From NCBI GenBank assembly GCA_040437565.1, contig JBDOQK010000073.1, forward strand, positions 1-64,000: a DNA stretch of 64,000 nt. Reading direction: 5' to 3'. This DNA comes from Albugo candida (taxonomy: Eukaryota > Oomycota > Peronosporomycetes > Albuginales). This document shows positions 54,893-64,000 of the stretch, one piece after another. Positions within the stretch are counted from its first letter, which is position 1; each line of letters starts with the position of its first letter. The notes under the pieces are model-generated. The model was given only the letters and a program-made list of their open reading frames with translations, had not been told where the DNA came from and ran no database searches. The position numbers and the translations under genes were made by a program.

Positions 54893-57309
54893 TACGACTA
54901 TGGATCCCATTCCATGCTATTTGGCACCAACATGAGTGCAGAAAGGTGTCCTGATTATGATGATGCCACCCTCAATTTGTTCTCCATGAGATTTCCCCCC
55001 TCTTTCCGTAATGTATTCCTTCGATTATGGCACGGGTCCATCGGGACGCAGCCTCGTCACTTCATCAAAGACAACTCCATGCTCCCACAAAAAGATTCGC
55101 TACAATTCACGCAAGTCATTGACTTTATGGGATGTCATTGCCGGCAAACGTTTTTGTTTTGGAAAATCAATGTCGCTGTTCGCGCTAAGCCATTCACGAA
55201 TGCGTCCTGGCTGGATTTTCTCCTGAAGATGATTACACAAATGCAGACGGATTACTTTTCTTCGAGATTACTCGCGAAGTGCCGATAAGGGCTTTTTATT
55301 TGACTTTCATCACGAGAAGTGGAGCGACAGCCGCTACAGTCCAAGTGAGGCTGCCGGCAACATGACCCGCGCAAAGGCATTCAATATCAAATTCATCTCG
55401 ATACGATTACCCTCANNNNNNNNNNNNNNNNNNNNNNNNNNNNNNNNNNNNNNNNNNNNNNNNNNNNNNNNNNNNNNNNNNNNNNNNNNNNNNNNNNNNN
55501 NNNNNNNNNNNNNNNTTGAATTATATCCTTCGATGATATCTGCAGATAGCAGTTATAGATAATAACACAGCTGCATATGATAACATGATCACACCTTCAT
55601 CAGCGGGTCGGGCTACCGCATCAAAGACGATTAACTGGTCGTCTTGTTCGGTGAACACGTGGTCAAACTGAAATTCATGAGACACCGCTTCTCTCTACAG
55701 AAAAATATGAGAAATTTGAATACATTCTGATCGCGCATGAATAGCGCACCTTGCAGTATACGATGTTCTCGCTTGTTTGAACACATTTGCGTTCTTTTTG
55801 GTTATATTCTTTCGCGTTGAAAGGTCTTAGTCGGCAACAAACGCGAACGTTGCCATTTTGTCCGTGCTATTAAGTCATTGGTGTTAGAGATACATCTTTA
55901 TGAATGGTCATCAACTTACTTTTGGAGTCACCATAGGGGTTCTATTTGATAGCTTTTGTCTGCCTTCTCAATTATTAATACATTTACAGGAACCAGCCAA
56001 TGAGAGCATGTGAATTGAAAATAACTGATTAGCAATGGATAAAGACATCGTGTATTTGACGAATCAAAACGTGGCAGCAGTATCTGCCATTTTCTAATCA
56101 TGTAGCAGTAGCTCTAGTGGCAACATGGATGGTAAAGTAGCCTGTAGCAATTGTCAAAGCTTACGTTATAGCGCAACTTGCATAATTTTGCTCGCACATC
56201 GTATCCGTTTGAATCTACTGCAAAATGAATGACGTCGCGATGACGTTAATAAAAGAGAGTGCCTTCCCGCCCCAGCGTTGAATAGCTCTAATGTATCGAT
56301 AACACAGGGCCTCCGATCGCTTCTTAAGTGAATATGGTACTCACTACGATTCTAAATGACAAGAACTAGGGTAAGAAGCCAAATTTTTTTTTAGTTCTGA
56401 ATTTTATTCAATCTACATCTAAGCTCAACATTATCTATACACTGAAAAGACGGCATAAGTAGATTTTGGCGATAACGTACTTTGTTTGTGCCAGAGTGCA
56501 CTATATATTAAGAAGCGGATTACCAGCCAAACACTTTAGCATGCGTCATGACACTGCACTGCTTTGGACCAAGTATTCTATGTCGCATTTGGTCTTCCAA
56601 AAAGAAATTTATTGTAGCTAAAAAGAAGAGGTAGTTAGTAGCGAGAGAACTTTTCGACGACTGCACTATCCCTGGACATGTAACCGGACGCTTTCGCCAC
56701 TCTAGTGGGCTGCGATTAGTGAATTTGCCTATAAGAGATTCTTACCAGCAGGCCATCAAATACTGGAAATTGAGCGGCTTCATCACCTGAGAAGGCTAAG
56801 CATACTAACGCATAAAGGGCCTAGAAGCCACTGGATATCAGGCAGGATTGGTTGGACATTCTCTCGGTTAGGCCCCGGATTCTGTGTCAGCAATCATGTT
56901 GTCCCAATAATCCAAGTATATAATGCTTTTGTTATAGTCTTCCACGTTGTACTATGTCTACATGGCCCGCGGATCGATGCAAAGAGATCATCTAAAGTAC
57001 AGAAAACTAGAAAAAGACACCTCATCTAGCCAGCATGGTTTAGTTCCGGAAGATTATGGACCTTGATTCTGACGTGAACATTTTCTCCGTTTTTTTGTAC
57101 AGCTACAAAAATGGTAGTGATCGATAAGTGCGAATAGCACAGCATAAGATGTTCGGAATCCACTAATATTGTGTATTGCACCCTTATTCAAATGTGAATC
57201 GAATTTAATGTATCGACAAGCACATGCGATCATGATTTTGGCTATCGAGGCAAGCTAGCCGCATCGCCTTGGCAGTAGTCATGAGACTTTGTGGTACTAG
57301 ATACAATTC

Positions 57310-57797
57310 CTGCAGGATACGTGTAAAATACTTTACACTGTACAGTCATGCGCTTCCCATACTTGCCGCTTGTTGACTATGAAGATTGTACATTATTGCC
57401 ATTCATGGGAATTTAGCACGCGGTTGCTGACGCAAATACGCGCTGATTCGTGACACACGTCCGCGTTTATTCATCCAAGGAGATTTGCTGGTAGCCACTC
57501 GCTNNNNNNNNNNNNNNNNNNNNNNNNNNNNNNNNNNNNNNNNNNNNNNNNNNNNNNNNNNNNNNNNNNNNNNNNNNNNNNNNNNNNNNNNNNNNNNNNN
57601 NNNCTGCAGGATACGTGTAAAATACTTTACACTGTACAGTCATGCGCTTCCCATACTTGCCGCTTGTTGACTATGAAGATTGTACATTATTGCCATTCAT
57701 GGGAATTTAGCACGCGGTTGCTGACGCAAATACGCGCTGATTCGTGACACACGTCCGCGTTTATTCATCCAAGGAGATTTGCTGGTAGCCACTCGCT
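57310..57797. repeat. Gap-flanking false duplication (194 bp)
   Basis: The bases at 57310-57503 recur exactly at 57604-57797 around gap 57504-57603. No gene is seen in either copy. Confidence 0.9.
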
Positions 57798-58399
57798 ACC
57801 GTGACAAGCTAAAATATAAATTACATGTATTCACGTGGAAATCAGTATCAGAAGATGTTTCTTCTGAACAGCGGTTACTTCGAATCTGGACGAACGACGC
57901 TGTTATTACTAGGTGAGATGTGGCCGCTAGATTGCATACAATAGCACGCTGACAATGAGGAGGTCAAGATCTTATTCGTGTTAGTCCAGTCAATGTTGCG
58001 TCCGATGCACACAGTGTGATCCTACTACAAATCACGAGATAGACGGATTATCCAAAGTCCGAATGATGCGCCATATCAAGTCATTCAAAGAACGCTGGAT
58101 ATAGGATAAACTGCTTCGCTTCTGAAATGTTCCTACAACACAGTCATAATGACTTAGTGCGATTACTTCTCTATGCTCTGTATGTAAATCTTAAATTGTA
58201 TTTTCGAATTACATGACTCTGATTTGGTCAAAAGCTCTTTGCATCTTAATCATCTGGTGCTGACAAGAACCATTTCAAACAATCAAAAGCTGCTCGAAAT
58301 CCTAAACATCATTGCGTTTGAGCCGCGTTCTAACCAAAGCAATTATAAAAATTGTCGCCAACCTTTGAATTCGAATGTGTATTAATGTCTTAATTAAAA

Positions 58400-58597
58400 T
58401 CAACTTAGTTGGGTGCGACTAGAACGTAGTTGATGCGGTTGATGCACATGACGTATTCGTCCGTGCAATTCTGTGATGATTTCTCCATCCGCCATTCTCT
58501 TCATATTACCGTTCGCTGACACTGTTACATAAAGTTGGTTAAAGGTGAGTGAAATAGCCAAAAGAAGTTTGATAGATGACAAAAGCGTCGCCGTCAT
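58400..58597 (-). CDS. Possible small secreted protein, 65 residues
   Basis: An ATG frame of 65 residues starting MTATLLSSIKLLLAISLTF, a strong signal peptide with a likely cleavage after VTVSA near residue 28. The mature part is 37 residues, basic and His-rich (HGRIRHVHQPHQ), with no cysteine. Neither an RxLR nor a CHxC effector motif is present. It lies in gene-poor DNA, a common setting for oomycete effectors, but that role is inference. It may be a first exon only. Confidence 0.4.
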   Translation of the reverse strand: MTATLLSSIKLLLAISLTFNQLYVTVSANGNMKRMADGEIITELHGRIRHVHQPHQLRSSRTQLS

Positions 58598-58814
58598 GAC
58601 TTCGGTTTGGAGTTTGCTGAAATGAGACTTCTACTCCAATAAATCAGAAAGGTTCGGTTCACAACGAGAGGGATGTCCACCTAGAAGTTCCACAATAAAA
58701 GCACGATCGTGTTGTCTATCGTAACTCGCAACCAATAGAATAGAGGATCACTATGCGCCTGGCAACGTCTCCATTCTTTATTATTGATAAGGGAATTTGC
58801 CTGCATGATTTTTT

Positions 58815-59119
58815 TTATTCGAATGTTATGAGACAAAACCTATCTGTTATCATGGTGAATAGAAAACAGAATTTGAAAGTACCAATTCCTAGCTGGTACG
58901 GTTTGTACGCGTATTGAAGATAGAAGACAGGCGATGGAATAAAACGGAGTGGAACACGAACGTTATTCGATGCTTGTTGCTTTTGTAGGTCCTCAGGAGA
59001 AATCAACACAAGATGACCTGCTGTAACACCTGATTGATCTAGAGGGTGGAAATAAGTTACATGTATGTACGAAGCGTTTTCGTTAGGACCAAGTCCACTC
59101 CGTGTTTGACTCAAAGCGC
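58815..59119 (-). CDS. Coding exon fragment of unrecognised protein
   Basis: This minus-strand stretch reads as protein of good quality (NENASYIHVTYFHPLDQSG, HLVLISPEDLQKQQ, VPLRFIPSPVFYLQYAYKPY). It has no ATG and begins after an acceptor-like CAG at 59120, so an upstream exon is missing. At the 3' side it either runs to a stop at 58815 or splices at 58882 to a short final exon ending at 58781. The upstream exon could not be identified. It could be a gene relic. Confidence 0.35.
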
Positions 59120-60311
59120 CTGATAGGTGAGAGAACGCAGTGCTGTTTCACTACTTTCCTCATAATCAGCAATTCCATCTTATTTGTAATCTCAATGTAT
59201 ATAGTTTGTGGTAATTGCCTGCGAGAAACACAGACCTCCTAGCAACTTTCAGGTTGATCGCCCAATGTTTGTCCATGATCATCTGCCACACTGACCACTC
59301 TCTCATGATTAGAGCAATAAAGTGCGTACGAGATGGGTTCTCTTCATTAGGCCGACAAAATAACTGCTTTCAAAACTATTGTCGACCAGTATGCAAATAA
59401 GACCCGTAGTGAGCATTGGAATACGTAAATCTAGCTTTTGGACATCTTTTATATAGCACTGTAATCCACCGCTCGTTTGACCTTATTGAAGCGCTAATCT
59501 CGTTTTGATCTGATTTCTCCCTCTCGCAGATTTGCTCACTGAATATTGGAGCTGCTTGCTTGTGTTATGCTTGTATAGTTTCCTCGACCCGTGCACTTTA
59601 GTAGGCGACATGCAACGCCTAAGAGGAGCAATTTAATAACACGTCGTGTGTAGAAGGCAGCATGCCCGAGTAAATCGAAGGTCGATCGAGAAGTAAAGAT
59701 TGCGGTCGGCTAGAAAGAAACGGCTGTAAGTTCATCGTGCACCAAACAAAGTCTGATGTTTACGGAATGACGTCTACGTACAAGCTGCAGTGTTTCTTAG
59801 TTTTGCAAGGGTTTGGCTGGTTTGAGTAGTCAAAACATGCATAGAATCATATTATCTGGCTGTCGATACAGAAATGGAGCATTCAGAATTTGATTACAGG
59901 ATCATCCTACCCAAAAATATGCCAAGTTCTGATCTGAGTCGAAGGCTGAAGTCACCAACTTCTTTTTCTGTCCTTCTTGAAGTATTACCATATAGCACCC
60001 TTTTCGAATCCATTGATGTACAGCAGGGTTCTCAGTACTGCTCTGTATAGGAGTTCGGCGCTACCGAAGGTCTTAATTACACCCCTTACAGAATGAGGGA
60101 ATAAATTCTAGAACTTCAAGAAGGGGACCGATTGCTAGTGGAAAGTGTGCATAAACACAGTATACCAAAAGGTGTGTATTCAATTACAACAAGAGCAGAA
60201 AGACACTCTACAATCAGCAGTGGAAAGAGGAACGAAATGAGGTTGCTTCAATAATATGAGACTGGCATATCATAAACTATTTGACAGCAAGTAATCGAGA
60301 ATGGCTAGCGT
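59120..60311. other. Gene-poor region, possible transposon remains
   Basis: No closed gene. A short plus-strand stretch near 60110-60170 reads LQEGDRLLVES, faintly like the tail of a Ty3-type integrase, but frames are broken throughout. It is placed with the reverse-transcriptase relic that follows, with low certainty. Confidence 0.3.
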
Positions 60312-60362
60312 CAGTATATAGTTGTACTCTACGGCGATGACATCTTGATACATTCGAAGAGT
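60312..60362 (+). mobile_element. Reverse transcriptase relic (Ty3/gypsy type)
   Basis: The plus strand at 60312-60362 encodes QYIVVLYGDDILIHSKS. This matches the catalytic core of Ty3/gypsy reverse transcriptases, whose hallmark is Y-x-D-D-I-L-I followed by a Ser. The frame is lost on both sides within about 60 bp, so it is a decayed copy. No LTRs or terminal repeats were recognised. The element is a cellular retrotransposon relic. Confidence 0.5.
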
Positions 60363-60431
60363 ACTGCCGCAACCTTTGGGTGGTGTTCATCAAACCCAAT
60401 GTGGTATCTCAACACGTAATATGAATATACG

Positions 60432-60680
60432 ATGAGTGTATTGGAAGTGGACTGCATGCCTCCTGCAGTAAATATCCACGAAATCTTTCGTATTTCAAAA
60501 AGTCATATAAATGGTAATACGGCCGAGGCAAAGGATGGTGTTCAATTGATCAGCTCATCATCCATTCTGCTGAATGAAGGGGAGACAAGTGGAAATGCAA
60601 AAGTTAGAGTTCAAAAGACATACAAAGCGCTCTCGAGAAAGACTCGCAAAGATCTTCATTCACGTTTATATGGAATATGA
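60432..60680 (+). CDS. Hypothetical protein, 82 residues
   Basis: An ATG frame of 82 residues just after the reverse-transcriptase relic. It is polar with a basic C-terminus (RVQKTYKALSRKTRKD). No family is recognised; it could be a remnant of the same element or a chance frame. Confidence 0.25.
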   Translation: MSVLEVDCMPPAVNIHEIFRISKSHINGNTAEAKDGVQLISSSSILLNEGETSGNAKVRVQKTYKALSRKTRKDLHSRLYGI

Positions 60681-62838
60681 GCTGTTTGGGAGATCGCGTT
60701 GATACATTACGAGCTCATCAATCTCGAGTTCGTTTTGTTAAGGCTTTATTCCCTGCTTCCAACTGCACAGCAACTTCCGCTCCAGCTCCAATTGTACCAA
60801 CCATTCTTCTAGACCCGTTTGAACGATACAGGGGGGGGTTCATGACGTCATCATTAAATAGAACTCGTTGCAAACTCTGACTGAAGTATATGCCGACCCA
60901 AATTTTGCGCTGCATCACCTTGGATGTCTGGGGATCCGAAGGCATAAGGCCAGATGATGCAAGCAGAATTCACGCACTAGTTTAATTGCGATATGTGTCA
61001 AACAATTTACGCTGCCGATCTGGATATGAAATTGGTAATGGAAGCACCGATCCGCACAAGAGGAGCATGTAATGCCCATATCAGGCTGTGCATGCAGTGA
61101 ACATTTCAAAACAAACACACCGCCAGGACCACATAGGGAGCAAATGAAGGATTACGAACAGTAATCATTGTGAGATGCTTGGTTGCACTGACCGGTAAGG
61201 AAGAGCATGAATTCTGACATATTGAAAAATGAAGATATCGCAAGGATAGGCACGACGAAATGAAGATAGGGAACACATCTCTATTCTGGACCAGCTTTGA
61301 GGAATATACAAGAAGCATGAGAGCGCAGTAATTGTCTCAATGTGGCTAGATCATACACTGTGTGATCATTATTTGACTGATACACAATTCAATACAGAGG
61401 TACGCACCATTAGCTCAAATGTAGACGCGCGACGCGATGCCTTCATCACGTTCGCTATAGGTCATGAGCAATGGAGAATAAAAAATACTTTTTGTTTGGT
61501 AAAATGCGTCATCCGACTAGTTGGTCGCAATTCAAAGCATATCTCTCTATCTCCCTGATGGTCTAGCTTAAGTAGCTACATCAAAGACTCAGAACAAACG
61601 AGAGTTGTAGAGTCATGTTGTTTTGTAACTTGTACTGAGTATGATTGTATAGATCGTTAACAAATGCATCCCCATATGAAGGAATCCAAATTCGAATGCT
61701 CACCCACGGGTGTTGAACTACCCCGCAACAGAAGTGCGCTGAGCTCTATTCCACTCAATGTTTCAATTGAAAATATGTCGAACACGTATCGATCACAATA
61801 TGGGGTTAATGGGTATTTCGAAAGAATGCTATGTCTGTTTATTTGATTACTTTTACACTATCAAGCCAGCTCAGTCGTGATGTTTGTGAAGTGGTGCATG
61901 ACTCTGGTGATGAAAATCATTAGTGATAAACTGTTATGCCCGCCCTGTTCTCATAGACTTAGAGAGCTGAGCATTAGATGACGACTCGCACCCTACTAAG
62001 TCCTATCATGCTCAAATTCCCATGACATATGGTGAGGACACAGTCGTGTTTGTACATCGACAAAGCTTCAAAAACAAAAACAGATTGACGCACATTTTTA
62101 AGTGAGGCGATATAACGAGCTCGACATTTTGGTCTCTGAGGATTGTGTTTTAAGCGAGCTTGCTAATAGTTGATCGACATGACATTTTCTGAATCGATCT
62201 GAGCATCAGAATTGGCCATTTTATCTGTTTCAACAGAATCAATATGGTTATAAACTACTAGTGATTGCCTTGGTACACAACATTGCGTTCGATACTACGC
62301 GTTAGATGCATGCTGCATGGAGATCGTCTTGGTGGTCTGTTTCGAAGACATATGACGGGGACTGACGTCAAAAATTGATGCTCCATTTGTTTTTTAGCTT
62401 GTATTTGATCACCTTATCGTAAAACGACCATCGTAGTGTGTAGTTATCACTTCTACAACAGCATTTTATGCGCACTTCGCATCAGGTGAGCTTGAATGTC
62501 TGCTTATAGAGACTTGGGCCCAAATCTCCATCTGCAGGATCTGCTGTCTCTCATAACTGAGCCAAAGCGAGGACCTATAATGAAGACGGCGTGCAAGTGA
62601 GTGTGTACAGCCCTTCGTCGTCACTTTTAAGATGGAATCTTGTACTTCATTGGCCGATTCTATCATCCTGAACAGTTTGCCATTAGAGTGGCGAGCATCT
62701 TCATGTGTGCTTTGCCATACGCTTTCGTTGAAATTTCTAATGGATGTAATGTAAACTTAAAGAGCAAGAATCAAGCGCTCAAGTCGTTGAATTGTACGTT
62801 GGAGATCGTAAACCCTCCGTTCTTCACAGATTCAGCCT
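60681..62838. other. Gene-poor region, nothing supportable
   Basis: Only short frames (60-70 codons) on both strands, none with a recognised motif. No RNA gene or repeat was noticed. Confidence 0.4.
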
Positions 62839-63064
62839 TGAATCAGAGCCTTGCGGGTGAAATAATGGTCCGAATCCGTCAACATCAGGCTTGAACTCAA
62901 GCAATAAGTGGTATTCCACCGCGAATTGGAATCCATTTTTGTCACTTCAAAAGGGGTCGATTGCTCGATATGATTATAAGATACCATAAGCATATCCATT
63001 TTGACCATGTCGGCACCGACGAACATGGTATTTAAGTGTGCTTTTTTGCTGTAGAGTCATCCAG

Positions 63065-63361
63065 ATGTTCATAATTCAGGGCCTCCTCGAGAATCGATGC
63101 CTCGACGTTCCAATGCGGTCAAAAATATCAAGTAGGCGCTCTTTTGATAATTGGTATGGCCATATTACAGAGCAGGTGTATGTGCTCCTCGGCGCAGCAA
63201 CGGTTCACGAACGCTTAATTATTGACTTCCCTTTTCCGCGAATGCATGCACTTTGCATGTATGTCGATCAAACAAATCGATTGGTCGAGATTCGTTTGCA
63301 TGTACTGTGCTATTTTGTAAATGCCGATAAGAAGTTGCTCAACATGGAGAAGAAGTACTAG
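63065..63361 (+). CDS. Hypothetical protein or exon, 98 residues
   Basis: This ATG frame of 98 residues has protein-like composition (EQVYVLLGAATVHERLIID, HALCMYVDQTNRLVEIRLHV). An acceptor-like TTTGCTGTAG lies upstream at about 63043-63052, so it may be a late exon. No family is recognised. The stretch is expected to occur again past the window because of the assembly overlap. Confidence 0.3.
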   Translation: MFIIQGLLENRCLDVPMRSKISSRRSFDNWYGHITEQVYVLLGAATVHERLIIDFPFPRMHALCMYVDQTNRLVEIRLHVLCYFVNADKKLLNMEKKY

Positions 63362-63592
63362 TAGCTCGACTATCGATGTAAAATGCTTCGATACTTCAGT
63401 TATATATGAAGTACGTATCACCTAAAATGACTCAAATCACAATAAACCAAGGCTAGTAGCGTATAACGTAAGATATATTACTAAAAGAGGGATACCTGTA
63501 AACATTACAGAATAGATAAGTACCGAAATAGCAAAATAACCTGCATTAATTACAATTAGGTACTGCAACTCGACCAAGAAGAGCTAAATACA

Positions 63593-63703
63593 TGATGACG
63601 TAATTAAGGTCATCAAACATCCAGGACTTCGCAGTATCCATGATGACGTAATGAGGTCATCAAATCCAGCATCTTCGCATTGTACCTATAATGACGTAAT
63701 GAG
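63593..63703. repeat. 48-bp tandem repeat, about 2.3 copies
   Basis: Units start at 63592, 63640 and 63688 with an exact 48-bp period and some divergence. Each opens with ATGATGACGTAAT or a close variant, holding TGACGTAA, a half-palindrome like CRE/bZIP sites. The period equals 16 codons and the minus strand is open across it (LRHYRYNAKMLD then LRHHGYCEVLD), so a repeat-bearing protein end is possible. Confidence 0.6.
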
Positions 63704-64000
63704 TTCACGGACGAATGCGTCGAGTGCTTGCTTTCCAATTGCATGCGCTGTCCTGCTAGCTCTGCTGACTGTCGAGTTCTTTTTGCATCCGATCCAATTG
63801 CATTTGCAGTATGTGATTGTTGTANNNNNNNNNNNNNNNNNNNNNNNNNNNNNNNNNNNNNNNNNNNNNNNNNNNNNNNNNNNNNNNNNNNNNNNNNNNN
63901 NNNNNNNNNNNNNNNNNNNNNNNNTGAATCAGAGCCTTGCGGGTGAAATAATGGTCCGAATCCGTCAACATCAGGCTTGAACTCAAGCAATAAGTGGTAT

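Larger units (their letters stand above)
53768..58399. other. Gene-poor region with five gaps
   Basis: About 4.6 kb with frequent stops in all frames. Gaps lie at 54161-54260, 54793-54892, 55416-55515 and 57504-57603 plus adjacent duplicated flanks. A plus-strand frame at 54893-55288 and an overlapping one at 55011-55226 are protein-like but have no ATG or splice model I can support. No RNA gene is seen. The region looks like decayed or repeat-derived DNA. Confidence 0.4.
62839..64000. repeat. Gap 63825-63924 with duplicated flank running off the window
   Basis: The last 76 bases (63925-64000) are identical to 62839-62914. By analogy with the other gaps, the true overlap is expected to be the whole of 62839-63824 (986 bp), continuing beyond the window. 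Confidence 0.8.

Noticed and set aside
60677-60945. Overlapping short frames on both strands
   Set aside because: Neither shows a recognised motif, and frames of 67-75 codons are expected by chance here.

Overview
The window looks like nuclear DNA of an oomycete, most likely a compact-genome obligate biotroph of the Albugo (white rust) type. The basis is eukaryotic gene structure with very short GT-AG introns (mostly 45-70 nt), intergenic gaps often of 20-150 bp, a giant GCC2/GCC3-repeat membrane protein, a full-size PDR-type ABC transporter and small secreted proteins. The genus is inferred from gene style and was not tested by any search.

Layout. 1-4.6 kb: one tRNA-Asn(GTT), low-complexity DNA and a four-finger C2H2 protein. 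4.6-11.6 kb: a dense run with a PH-domain protein, a small basic protein, ribosomal protein S13 (uS15), a kanadaptin-like FHA protein, a PGM2-type phosphohexomutase and a mitochondrial TPR protein. 11.6-27.5 kb: a single minus-strand gene for a receptor-like protein of about 5,000 residues (signal peptide, thousands of residues of GCC2/GCC3 cysteine repeats, one membrane segment, about 1,650-residue coiled-coil cytoplasmic tail). 27.6-40 kb: a small two-helix membrane protein, a bHLH-PAS-like factor, a BolA2-type protein, an L-2-hydroxyglutarate dehydrogenase-like FAD enzyme, a CENP-E-like kinesin and a large multi-pass protein. 40-53 kb: a PDR ABC transporter, CNOT11 of the CCR4-NOT complex, a secreted aspartic-protease-like protein without catalytic motifs, a neutral sphingomyelinase, a GGC1-type mitochondrial GTP/GDP carrier and an EMAPII-like tRNA-binding protein. 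53-64 kb: gene-poor DNA with a reverse-transcriptase relic, short possible secreted proteins and a 48-bp tandem repeat.

Several genes were rebuilt by joining exons by eye: S13 (2 exons), the TPR protein (4), BolA2 (3), the FAD dehydrogenase (4), the multi-pass protein (2), CNOT11 (5), sphingomyelinase (4) and the GTP/GDP carrier (3). All these joins keep frame and are supported by family motifs or by lengths near the family norm, except the multi-pass and TPR models, which rest on frame and splice signals.

Assembly quality matters here. There are 14 gaps of exactly 100 N. At ten of them the sequence just before the gap is repeated just after it (66 to 986 bp), which looks like unmerged overlapping contig ends, not biology. 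These false duplications break the reading frames of the giant GCC protein, the ABC transporter and the mitochondrial carrier. Removing gap plus one copy restores one frame of normal family length in each case.
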